NCBI GenBank assembly: GCA_964617765.1
Contig: CAZTZY010000078.1
Location: 1-14,045 of the forward strand
From: CAZTZY01 sp964617765
GTDB taxonomy: Bacteria > Pseudomonadota > Gammaproteobacteria > Pseudomonadales > DT-91
Direction: 5' to 3'
Length of the DNA: 14,045 nucleotides
The notes under the pieces are model-generated. The model had not been told where the DNA came from. It worked only from the letters and a program-made list of their open reading frames with translations, and searched no databases. This document shows, piece by piece, positions 7,263-14,045 of the stretch; within the stretch, counting starts at the first letter, position 1; each line of letters opens with the position of its first letter. A program made the position numbers and the translations under genes.

Positions 7263-10200
7263 ATGTATCGTAAATTAGCCAGTGCAGTTTTAGTCGCAAG
7301 CGCAATTAATGCCCAATATGCATTAGCCATTAGTTTAGGTGGAATGACTATGCATTCTGCGCTGAATCAACCGCTAGATGCTGAAATTGCCATTTCCAGT
7401 GCTGGAGATCTGGGCAATACCCAGATTTTGATTGGGTTGGCCAGTCAGGATGAGTTTCTCAAGGCCGGTGTTGATCGTTCTTTTTTCCTTTCCGATATTC
7501 AATTTGAAATAGTTCTGGATGGAAATGGTGGCGGAGTTGTCAAATTGCGTTCAACCAAGCGTTTGAATGAACCCTATCTGGATTTCCTGTTGGAAGCGAA
7601 ATGGCCGACGGGCAGAATGCTGCGTTCTTATACAGCTTTAGTCGATCTTCCTGTTTATTCTGAGTTTGAAGCTTCTGCTGTGGATTTGGGCAAGAGTGGT
7701 CCGGTTTCTGCGTCTAAGGTAACTGAACAAAACGAAGAAATCGCACCTACGCAAGTACAATCATTAAGACCCTCTGCGCCTTCAGCAACTTCTTCTGGTT
7801 TTGGTGCAATAAAACCCAAGGCCACCACAACGCAGGCTACAAAAACAGTAGTACAAACGAGTGGGTTTACCGGTTCAGAATACAAGATTCAGCCAAATGA
7901 AACTCTTTCCAGTATCGCCAATAAATTGAAACCCAATTCGCAGCTGACTCTGAATCAGACGATGTTAGCTATTCAAAAGATGAATCCGCATGCGTTTGTT
8001 CGTAATAACATTAATTTGATTAGGGCAGGTGCAGTTTTACGTGTGCCTGGTGAGGCTGATGTCAATCAAGTATCCGCAAGTGCAGCTTCAAAAGAAGTTG
8101 TACAGCAAACGCAGGAATGGCGCGGCGCACAATTGGAAGCAACAGAATCCCGGACTGCTCCGCAGGCACGGCCAGTATCTTCTGCTGAAGAAGGGCATTT
8201 AAGTTTAACCTCTGCCGGTTCCGGTTTGGCAAATGGCAAGGATAAATCTGCGGCAGATACGAGTGGGTTGAATCAAAAATTAAATGCTGCCAAAGAAGGC
8301 CTTGAAGTATCCAAATTGGAAAATAAAGAACTTAATTCCCGTGTTGACTCTTTAGGGACTCAAGTTAATCAACTCAAACGAATGATTGAGCTGAAGGATG
8401 CAGAGTTAGCTGCGCTCCAGAAAAAACTGGGAAAAGAGACTCAACCAAAAGAGCCGGCTAAAGTTGTAAAAGAAGAAGTTATTGCTGCCAAACCGCTGTT
8501 AGGCAAAGATATTGAAAAGCCGGTTGATGCTAAAGTAGTTGAATCTGCCGAGGTTGTGCCAGAGCAAAAGTTACCAGAAGTAGCGAAAGAAAAGCCGGTT
8601 TTAAAACAAGCCAAACCGAAAAAACCTGAACCCAAGACTGAGTCCAAAAAACCAGCCAAGCCAGTTGAGCCTGCTGTAGTCGAGAAAACCCTGCTTGAAA
8701 AGGTTCAAGCTAAAGCACTGTATTTTGGCGTATTCGCCTTGGTATTAATCTTTGGTGTTGTTGCATTTATATTCCGTCGTAAGGCTCAGGCAGAACGTCA
8801 GTCAATGCAGGAAAATGATATTTCCAATTTTGATTTTGATGAGGCAGTGAGTGAAGGCTCTCTTGATAACTTAGGTTCGCATGAAGTTGCAGATGATTTT
8901 GACTCGGATTTACATTCTCAACCGAATGTAGCTGAAGATCATGGATTGGAAGATGCTCAAGAGACTTTGATGCAAACTAGTGATCCTGTCGGTGAGGCTG
9001 ATATTTATATTGCCTATGGGCGCTATGATCAGGCTGCTGAATTATTATTGAATGCCATTGCAGCTTCTCCAGGCAATACTGATTTACGTACGAAATTGCT
9101 TGAAGTTTATATCGAGTCGAAAAATAAAGCCGGATTTCAGCAGCAATATATGGAACTTCGCTCATTGGGTAAAGCAGCTGCAATTAGCCATGCCAAAGAA
9201 TTATTAACATCGGCAGAGGATGTTGCAGATTGGCTGAATGATTTACCTTCTGATGAAGGTACTTCCATGTCGCAAGAGTATGACCTGGATGATAGTTTTG
9301 CTGCAGGTCAGGATGATGGTTTTGATTTGGATATGAATGTTGATGCCGAGTCAGGTTTTTCATTCAAGGAAGAAAAGCCGGCTGTGCAAACCCCTGTATC
9401 TTCAGTCATTGAGGATGATTTTGATCTTGATTTGTCTGATATGGATGAGGCGTCTGACCTTGATTTTAATTTGCCAGAAAGTTCACAGACATTAGATTCA
9501 GAAAATACAGATAGTGATTTTGATGCGGATTTATCGCTGGATTTATCTGATCTGGATTCGGAGTCAGGCGAAGCTGAAATGGCTTTTGATCTTGATTCAA
9601 AGGTTGATGAGCAGCAAACCAATGCTTCAAATGATGATGAATTATCTGTGGATATGGATGAGTTGTCCTTTGATCTTTCTGATGAGTTTGAGGAAAAGCC
9701 GGCAGTATCTTCATCTGAAGATTTTAGTGATTTATCCTCCGATGATGAACCTCTCGATTATGCTTTTGAAGAATCTGAAACCCCATTAGCAGCAGAAGTG
9801 TCGGTTGAAGAAGACTTATCATTTGATGGTTTTGATCTCGATCTGGATGAAGAACCAGTAAAAGCAGCGGAAGTAGAAGAAGACTCAGCACTTGATTTTT
9901 CAGATGTGGATTTAGGTCTTGGTAACAGCGGTTTAGTGAGTGCAGAGCCTACAATTCTTCGTGATGCGATAGATTTATCATTGGCTGATGAAACATCACT
10001 TGATGATTTGTCGGCTACCGAAAGTGCTGTTGAATTTGATGCGGGAATTGAAGATGTAACTGAATCTTTAGTTGAAGAGGATCGGGTTTCTGCACCGTTA
10101 GCTCCAGCTGCTGCAGCCGTTATTGAGCCACATGTGTCAGCTCCAATTTCAGCTTTGGAAAGTGAAGATCTTGAATTTTTAACTGATGGTGATGAAGTAT

Positions 10201-10340
10201 CAACCAAGCTGGATTTAGCCCAAGCCTATGTGGATTTAGGTGATGTTGATGGCGCACGCGATATTTTGCTGGAAGTAATGAAAGAGGGTAAGGAAGATCA
10301 AAAAGCAGTGGCGGCGGCATTGTTAGATTCATTAGATTAG
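7263..10340 (+). CDS. fimV: FimV/HubP family polar landmark protein
   Basis: A 1025-residue inner-membrane hub protein. In relatives FimV/HubP organises the cell pole and supports type IV pilus twitching, type II secretion and chemosensory or flagellar placement. Parts in order: signal peptide 1-22 (A-L-A cleavage); conserved FimV N-terminal domain about 23-130; linker; peptidoglycan-binding LysM domain about 206-263; coiled coil about 336-392; Lys/Pro/Ala/Glu-rich linker to about 480; one transmembrane helix 486-504 followed by R-R-K; cytoplasmic acidic region; a TPR-like helical segment about 578-636 (A-D-I-Y-I-A-Y-G-R-Y-D-Q-A-A-E-L-L); a highly acidic low-complexity stretch about 665-976 rich in F-D-L-D-L-S-D-like repeats; and the C-terminal FimV motif 980-1025 (L-D-L-A-Q-A-Y-V-D-L-G-D-V-D-G-A-R-D-I-L). 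No pilus genes are nearby; this position beside truA is the conserved one. Confidence 0.96.
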   Translation: MYRKLASAVLVASAINAQYALAISLGGMTMHSALNQPLDAEIAISSAGDLGNTQILIGLASQDEFLKAGVDRSFFLSDIQFEIVLDGNGGGVVKLRSTKRLNEPYLDFLLEAKWPTGRMLRSYTALVDLPVYSEFEASAVDLGKSGPVSASKVTEQNEEIAPTQVQSLRPSAPSATSSGFGAIKPKATTTQATKTVVQTSGFTGSEYKIQPNETLSSIANKLKPNSQLTLNQTMLAIQKMNPHAFVRNNINLIRAGAVLRVPGEADVNQVSASAASKEVVQQTQEWRGAQLEATESRTAPQARPVSSAEEGHLSLTSAGSGLANGKDKSAADTSGLNQKLNAAKEGLEVSKLENKELNSRVDSLGTQVNQLKRMIELKDAELAALQKKLGKETQPKEPAKVVKEEVIAAKPLLGKDIEKPVDAKVVESAEVVPEQKLPEVAKEKPVLKQAKPKKPEPKTESKKPAKPVEPAVVEKTLLEKVQAKALYFGVFALVLIFGVVAFIFRRKAQAERQSMQENDISNFDFDEAVSEGSLDNLGSHEVADDFDSDLHSQPNVAEDHGLEDAQETLMQTSDPVGEADIYIAYGRYDQAAELLLNAIAASPGNTDLRTKLLEVYIESKNKAGFQQQYMELRSLGKAAAISHAKELLTSAEDVADWLNDLPSDEGTSMSQEYDLDDSFAAGQDDGFDLDMNVDAESGFSFKEEKPAVQTPVSSVIEDDFDLDLSDMDEASDLDFNLPESSQTLDSENTDSDFDADLSLDLSDLDSESGEAEMAFDLDSKVDEQQTNASNDDELSVDMDELSFDLSDEFEEKPAVSSSEDFSDLSSDDEPLDYAFEESETPLAAEVSVEEDLSFDGFDLDLDEEPVKAAEVEEDSALDFSDVDLGLGNSGLVSAEPTILRDAIDLSLADETSLDDLSATESAVEFDAGIEDVTESLVEEDRVSAPLAPAAAAVIEPHVSAPISALESEDLEFLTDGDEVSTKLDLAQAYVDLGDVDGARDILLEVMKEGKEDQKAVAAALLDSLD

Positions 10341-10360
10341 CATTTATCAGCCTGACGAGA

Positions 10361-10384
10361 GGGCCTGCTAAGCAGGCCTTTTTT
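10361..10384 (+). terminator. Intrinsic terminator after fimV
   Basis: GGCCTGC (10362-10368), loop TAA, GCAGGCC (10372-10378), then six T (10379-10384). The 7-bp GC-rich stem can gain a G-U pair at its base. It starts about 20 nt after the fimV stop codon and is followed 4 nt later by the truA ATG. The opposite strand has no T-run, so it works in one direction only. Confidence 0.93.
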
Positions 10385-10388
10385 ATTT

Positions 10389-11255
10389 ATGGATACATTT
10401 TTTTCCAATATACCAATACACTCAAAAAAAATTGCCGTCGAAGTTGAATATGACGGAACACATTATTATGGCTGGCAAATCCAGAGAAAGCCGACCATGC
10501 CAACTGTACAGGCCGAAATAGAAAGGGCCTTAAGTATTGTCGCCAATGAACCTATACATACCTATTGTGCCGGTCGTACTGATTCTGGTGTTCATGCAAC
10601 AAGTCAGATTATTCATTTTGAAACTCGAGCAGTTCGTTCTGAAAAATCCTGGATCTGCGGAACGAACGTGAATTTGCCAAGAAATATTGTCATCAAGTGG
10701 GCCAAATCGGTTCCAGAAGATTTTCATGCGCGGTTTTCTGCTACAGCAAGAACCTATCGCTATATTATTTTAAACTCATCTGTAAGAAGCGCTATTCTTG
10801 ATAAAAAAATTACGGTTATTCCTCGTCAGTTAAATATTGAGACCATGCAGGATGCCGCCAATTTTTTATTAGGTGAGAATGACTTTTCAGCTTATCGAGG
10901 CGCCGGTTGCCAATCCAATACGCCTTTTCGTTGTGTTAACTACATTAAAGTATTTAAACAGGATGATTTTGTTATCACTGAAATTTGTGCCAATGCATTT
11001 TTGTTGCATATGGTCAGGAATATCATGGGTGTGCTCATAGAGATTGGATTAGGCAACCAAAATGCTATCTGGGCCAAGGAAGTTCTGGATACTCGTGATA
11101 GGACGCAGGCAGCAAAAACAGCCTCACCTGATGGCTTATATTTTGTACAAGTACATTACCCAGAGCATTACGATTTACCTAAAACACCTTTTGGCCCAGT
11201 ATTTATTCGTAGTCAAGACGATGGGATTACAGACAAAAGAAACCCAAATCGCTAA
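10389..11255 (+). CDS. truA: tRNA pseudouridine(38-40) synthase
   Basis: TruA of 288 residues (270 in E. coli). It converts uridines 38-40 in the anticodon arm of many tRNAs to pseudouridine. The catalytic aspartate is D65 in A-G-R-T-D-S-G-V-H-A. Other family blocks are V-E-Y-D-G-T-H-Y-Y-G-W-Q near the N-terminus, the F-H-A-R-F-S-A block, and F-L-L-H-M-V-R-N-I-M-G near the C-terminus. ATG 10389 is the only ATG before the conserved core. Its leader is odd: the fimV terminator T-run ends 4 nt before it, and the nearest purine-rich sequence (AGG, 10374-10376) lies in the hairpin's 3' arm, 12 nt upstream. Expression therefore needs terminator readthrough or a promoter in the end of fimV. trpF follows after 26 bp. 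Confidence 0.97.
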   Translation: MDTFFSNIPIHSKKIAVEVEYDGTHYYGWQIQRKPTMPTVQAEIERALSIVANEPIHTYCAGRTDSGVHATSQIIHFETRAVRSEKSWICGTNVNLPRNIVIKWAKSVPEDFHARFSATARTYRYIILNSSVRSAILDKKITVIPRQLNIETMQDAANFLLGENDFSAYRGAGCQSNTPFRCVNYIKVFKQDDFVITEICANAFLLHMVRNIMGVLIEIGLGNQNAIWAKEVLDTRDRTQAAKTASPDGLYFVQVHYPEHYDLPKTPFGPVFIRSQDDGITDKRNPNR

Positions 11256-11269
11256 AATGATTCTCTTTC

Positions 11270-11273
11270 AGGA
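11270..11273 (+). promoter_or_regulatory. Ribosome binding site for the TTG start of trpF
   Basis: AGGA lies 8 nt before TTG 11282. No in-frame ATG exists nearby; ATG 11257 is in another frame. This supports the unusual TTG start. Confidence 0.7.
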
Positions 11274-11281
11274 TAATAATA

Positions 11282-11914
11282 TTGCGAAACATTAAAGTAA
11301 AAATCTGCGGTATTTCCAGGCTTTCGGATGCTGTTTTTGCCTGCGAAGCCGGTGCAGATGCCATTGGGCTGGTTTTTTATAAACCCAGTTCACGATGTGT
11401 GGATATAGCTACGGCTAAAGCCATTGCAGATGGCATGCCTCCCTTTGTACAGCGTGTAGGTTTGTTTGTTAATGCTGATAGTGCTGAAATTCAGCGAGTG
11501 CTTGCCAGTGTAGATCTGGATTTGTTGCAATTTCATGGTGAGGAAACACCAGAATTTTGTGAGTCTTTTAAAAAAGCCTATATCAAAGCTATAACCATGA
11601 GGCCAGGTCTCGACGTCGTTGGGAAAATGGCTGAATATTATGGTGCAAAGGGATTTTTGCTCGATACCTATCATCCGCAACAAGCTGGTGGCACCGGAGA
11701 GATTTTTAATTGGGATTTATTTCCGCAAAATTCAGACAAGCCTTTGATTCTGGCTGGCGGGTTAACTGTAGATAATGTTCAACAAGCCATAAAAACATGT
11801 AAGCCTTACGCTGTTGATGTGAGTGGTGGAGTAGAGACAGAAAAAGGTATTAAATCCACTGAGAAGATTCGAGCGTTTATTAATAAGGCGAAATCTATAG
11901 AGGTTGTATTGTGA
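11282..11914 (+). CDS. trpF: Phosphoribosylanthranilate isomerase
   Basis: TrpF of 210 residues, a monofunctional (beta-alpha)8 barrel that converts N-(5-phosphoribosyl)anthranilate to the carboxyphenylamino-deoxyribulose phosphate in tryptophan synthesis. The catalytic cysteine is C9 (K-I-C-G-I) and the catalytic aspartate is D128 (L-L-D-T-Y). Phosphate-binding loops L-A-G-G-L-T and D-V-S-G-G-V-E are intact near the C-terminus. The gene starts with TTG, supported by AGGA 8 nt upstream and by the usual N-terminus just before K-I-C-G. Its TGA overlaps the GTG of trpB by 4 nt, so trpB translation is probably coupled to it. Unlike E. coli, it is not fused to trpC, and trpC is not in the window. 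Confidence 0.97.
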   Translation: MRNIKVKICGISRLSDAVFACEAGADAIGLVFYKPSSRCVDIATAKAIADGMPPFVQRVGLFVNADSAEIQRVLASVDLDLLQFHGEETPEFCESFKKAYIKAITMRPGLDVVGKMAEYYGAKGFLLDTYHPQQAGGTGEIFNWDLFPQNSDKPLILAGGLTVDNVQQAIKTCKPYAVDVSGGVETEKGIKSTEKIRAFINKAKSIEVVL

Positions 11915-13134
11915 GTGATTCTTATAAATTAGTTGATTATAAAGCGTTTCCAGATGCCAGCGGGCATTTTGGTATCTATGGCGGACGCTTTGTTTCTGAA
12001 ACCTTGATTTGTGCGTTAGATGAGCTCGCTGAAGCTTATGAAAAATTAAGTAAAACTGCCGAATTTCAAAAAGAGTTCGACAATGATCTGGCACATTATG
12101 TCGGCAGGCCAAGTCCATTATATTTTGCGGAAAGATGGACTCGCGAGATTGGTGGTGCGCAAATTTATCTGAAGCGTGAGGATTTAAATCACACGGGTGC
12201 GCATAAGGTGAATAACACTATTGGTCAAGCGCTGCTTGCCAAATATATGGGTAAGACTCGTATTATTGCCGAGACTGGAGCGGGTCAGCATGGTGTGGCA
12301 ACGGCAACGGTTGCTGCCAGGCTCGGACTTGAATGTGTTATTTTTATGGGTGAAGAGGATATTCGCCGTCAATCATTAAATGTCTATCGCATGAAATTAT
12401 TGGGTGCCAGAGTGGTTTCTGTAACATCCGGTTCGCGCACGTTGAAAGATGCCATGAATGAAGCAATGCGTGATTGGGTAACCAATGTGGATAATACCTA
12501 TTACATTATAGGTACAGTCGCTGGCCCCCATCCTTATCCGATGTTAGTGCGTGATTTCCAGTCAGTCATTGGTCGTGAAGCACGTGCACAATGCTTGGCA
12601 CAAGCAGGCCGTTTGCCAGATGCGTTGGTAGCTTGTGTGGGTGGAGGATCAAATGCCATTGGTTTATTTCATCCATTCTTGAATGATGTTGATGTGGTCA
12701 TGTATGGTGTAGAAGCTGCCGGTCATGGGTTAAATACCAATGAACATGCAGCAGCAATCAATAAGGGGCGTCCTGGTGTTTTGCATGGTAATCGCACCTA
12801 TTTGATAGAAGATGAAAATGGCCAGATTATTCCGACGCACTCTATTTCTGCTGGGCTTGATTATCCAGGTGTTGGGCCTGAGCATTCCTGGTTGCATGAT
12901 ATAGGTCGAGTCAATTATGTTGCCATTACTGATGATGAAGCTTTGGCAGCATTCAGGGAATTGACATTGGTTGAAGGTATAATGCCAGCGTTAGAGTCCA
13001 GTCATGCGGTCGCTTATGCTAAAAAACAAGCAGCAAAAATGCGTAAAGATCAAATCATGATTGTTAATCTTTCCGGGCGTGGTGATAAGGATATTCATAC
13101 TATTGCTGCTATTGATAATATTTCTATTGGTTAG
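11911..13134 (+). CDS. trpB: Tryptophan synthase beta chain
   Basis: TrpB of 407 residues (397 in E. coli), the PLP enzyme that joins indole and serine to make tryptophan. The PLP lysine is K99 (H-T-G-A-H-K-V-N-N), the catalytic glutamate E121 (E-T-G-A-G-Q-H-G), and the cofactor phosphate loop G-G-G-S-N-A is at 244-249. The 12-residue offset from E. coli numbering is constant, reflecting a longer N-terminus (S-D-S-Y-K-L-V-D-Y-K-A-F-P). The GTG start overlaps the trpF stop (GTGA), with AGAGG (11899-11903) 7 nt upstream. The COMM-like channel and H-S-I-S-A-G-L-D-Y-P-G-V-G-P blocks typical of TrpB1 are present, so this is the form that works in complex with TrpA, encoded 8 bp downstream. Confidence 0.98.
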   Translation: MSDSYKLVDYKAFPDASGHFGIYGGRFVSETLICALDELAEAYEKLSKTAEFQKEFDNDLAHYVGRPSPLYFAERWTREIGGAQIYLKREDLNHTGAHKVNNTIGQALLAKYMGKTRIIAETGAGQHGVATATVAARLGLECVIFMGEEDIRRQSLNVYRMKLLGARVVSVTSGSRTLKDAMNEAMRDWVTNVDNTYYIIGTVAGPHPYPMLVRDFQSVIGREARAQCLAQAGRLPDALVACVGGGSNAIGLFHPFLNDVDVVMYGVEAAGHGLNTNEHAAAINKGRPGVLHGNRTYLIEDENGQIIPTHSISAGLDYPGVGPEHSWLHDIGRVNYVAITDDEALAAFRELTLVEGIMPALESSHAVAYAKKQAAKMRKDQIMIVNLSGRGDKDIHTIAAIDNISIG

Positions 13135-13142
13135 GTGAGTGT

Positions 13143-13952
13143 GTGAGTCGTATAGCGAGCTGTTTAGCAAAATTAAAACAACAAAATAAAAAGGCTTTAG
13201 TGCCGTATTTTGTTGCCGGGGATCCAGTTCTGGAATTGTGTGTACCAATGATGCACTCAATGGTAGAGGCAGGAGTTGATATTATTGAACTAGGCGTGCC
13301 ATTTTCCGATCCCATGGCAGAGGGGCCAGTTATCCAATTGGCTCACGAGCGGGCACTACTTCACAATACCAGTCTTAAGGATGTCTTGAAGTGTGTTGAG
13401 CAATTCAGGCAGCAAGATAAAGATACTCCAGTGGTATTGATGGGTTATGCCAATCCTATAGAAGTGATGGGTTACGAAAATTTTGCAGAAAAAGCGGCAA
13501 AGGCAGGTGTTGATGGTGTATTGATTGTGGATATGCCACCTGAAGAAGCAGTCGGGGTATTTGTAACAGCCTTAAGCAAATACCAGATTGATAATATTTA
13601 CTTGATTGCACCTACCACCACAGAGAAGAGGATTCGCCTGATAGCTGAACAGGCCAGTGGTTACTTATATTATGTTTCCTTAAAAGGGGTTACCGGTGCA
13701 GGTAATCTGGATATTCAGTCAGTTAAAGAAAAAATTGAAATAATTCAATCAATTACAGATTTGCCAGTGTGTGTGGGTTTTGGCATTAAAGACGAAGAGT
13801 CAGCGCAAAAAATCGCACAAATTGCGCAAGGGGCTGTTGTTGGAAGTGCCTTAGTTGATAGAATGAATAAATCGGGTAATACCAGTGATGCGTTGCTTGT
13901 TACCAAAACCTTTTTGCAGTCGCTACGACGCGCAATTGATAATAATGCTTAA
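13143..13952 (+). CDS. trpA: Tryptophan synthase alpha chain
   Basis: TrpA of 269 residues (268 in E. coli), a (beta-alpha)8 barrel that cleaves indole-3-glycerol phosphate and passes indole to TrpB through the tunnel of the complex. The general catalyst E49 (I-I-E-L-G-V-P-F-S-D-P) is present. The second catalytic residue, D60 in E. coli, is E60 here (D-P-M-A-E-G-P). The Y-Y-V-S-L-K-G-V-T-G-A loop and G-F-G-I-K phosphate-binding loop are intact, and nothing suggests decay. The start is GTG 13143 with AGGTGA (13133-13138) overlapping the trpB stop codon, which implies translational coupling. accD begins 18 bp after the stop. Confidence 0.97.
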   Translation: MSRIASCLAKLKQQNKKALVPYFVAGDPVLELCVPMMHSMVEAGVDIIELGVPFSDPMAEGPVIQLAHERALLHNTSLKDVLKCVEQFRQQDKDTPVVLMGYANPIEVMGYENFAEKAAKAGVDGVLIVDMPPEEAVGVFVTALSKYQIDNIYLIAPTTTEKRIRLIAEQASGYLYYVSLKGVTGAGNLDIQSVKEKIEIIQSITDLPVCVGFGIKDEESAQKIAQIAQGAVVGSALVDRMNKSGNTSDALLVTKTFLQSLRRAIDNNA

Positions 13953-13970
13953 TGGCAAGAGGATTAGGGC

Positions 13971-14045
13971 ATGAGTTGGGTTGATAAAATTGTACCTGAA
14001 ATTCGTAAAGACAAGAGAGAGCAGGGAAGTTAATCTCAAGTGCCA
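13971..14045 (+). CDS. accD: Acetyl-CoA carboxylase carboxyltransferase beta subunit, 5' end, with an in-frame stop at codon 21
   Basis: AGAGGA (13958-13963) stands 7 nt before ATG 13971, and the frame reads M-S-W-V-D-K-I-V-P-E-I-R-K-D-K, a typical AccD N-terminus. Its position directly after trpA fits too. AccD is the zinc-ribbon beta subunit of the carboxyltransferase that makes malonyl-CoA for fatty acids, and is normally essential. Codon 21 is TAA (14031-14033). The following codons in the same frame read S-Q-V-P, which resembles the start of the conserved V-P-E-G-L-W block just before the zinc ribbon, so the frame seems correct on both sides of the stop. A GTG at 14040-14042 could restart translation, with AGGGA 12 nt upstream. 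A sequencing or assembly error is equally possible. The window ends here, so the state of the gene cannot be decided. Confidence 0.7.

Noticed and set aside
9758..10207. 149-codon serine-rich open frame on the minus strand inside fimV
   Set aside because: It is the mirror of the acidic Asp/Glu/Ser repeat region, has no recognisable domain and lies wholly within a well-supported gene. The same holds for the minus-strand frame at 9308-9622.
11257..11295. ATG 11257 as the start of trpF
   Set aside because: It is in another frame and stops at 11295. The TTG at 11282 has a good ribosome site and is in frame with the TrpF core.
1..14045. Mobile elements, CRISPR arrays, tRNA or rRNA genes, defence or other accessory system
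   Set aside because: No transposase, terminal inverted repeats, regularly spaced repeats or tRNA-like cloverleaf was seen. Gene content and order are those of a conserved housekeeping region.

Overview
This window is a chromosomal housekeeping region of a moderately AT-rich bacterium, almost certainly a gammaproteobacterium. The order leuC-leuD-leuB-asd-(asd paralogue)-fimV-truA-trpF-...-accD is the known neighbourhood of fimV in Pseudomonas and relatives. The placement of trpB and trpA between trpF and accD, the absence of a gene between leuD and leuB, and the base composition argue against Pseudomonas itself and would suit a Methylococcales-like or related lineage, but I cannot assign the genus from sequence alone.

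Layout. Minus strand, left edge: the 5' part of a DUF1302 outer-membrane protein gene (1-606, cut by the window edge, GTG start, signal peptide), preceded by a LysR-family regulator gene (743-1627). The regulator is divergent from leuC across about 108 bp that must hold promoters for both directions. Plus strand: a tight block leuC, leuD, leuB, asd and an Asd-like paralogue with gaps of 1-31 bp. It covers the last specific steps of leucine synthesis and the aspartate-semialdehyde branch point of lysine, methionine and threonine synthesis. After a 236-bp gap comes fimV (1025 residues), encoding an inner-membrane polar hub protein with LysM, transmembrane, acidic and C-terminal FimV parts. A clear intrinsic terminator follows. 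Then truA, trpF, trpB, trpA and the first codons of accD form a second compact block.

How the genes work together. LeuC/LeuD isomerise isopropylmalate and LeuB oxidises it. Asd reduces aspartyl phosphate. TrpF, TrpB and TrpA finish tryptophan synthesis from phosphoribosylanthranilate. TruA modifies tRNA anticodon arms and AccD is part of acetyl-CoA carboxylase. FimV is unrelated in function but conserved in this position.

I found no previously undescribed system. There are no mobile elements, CRISPR arrays, tRNA or rRNA genes. The points most worth checking are: an in-frame TAA at codon 21 of what otherwise looks like accD; loss of both catalytic residues in the Asd paralogue; Glu instead of Asp at catalytic position 60 of TrpA; a terminator hairpin ending 10 nt before the truA start codon; and three consecutive trp genes with non-ATG starts.
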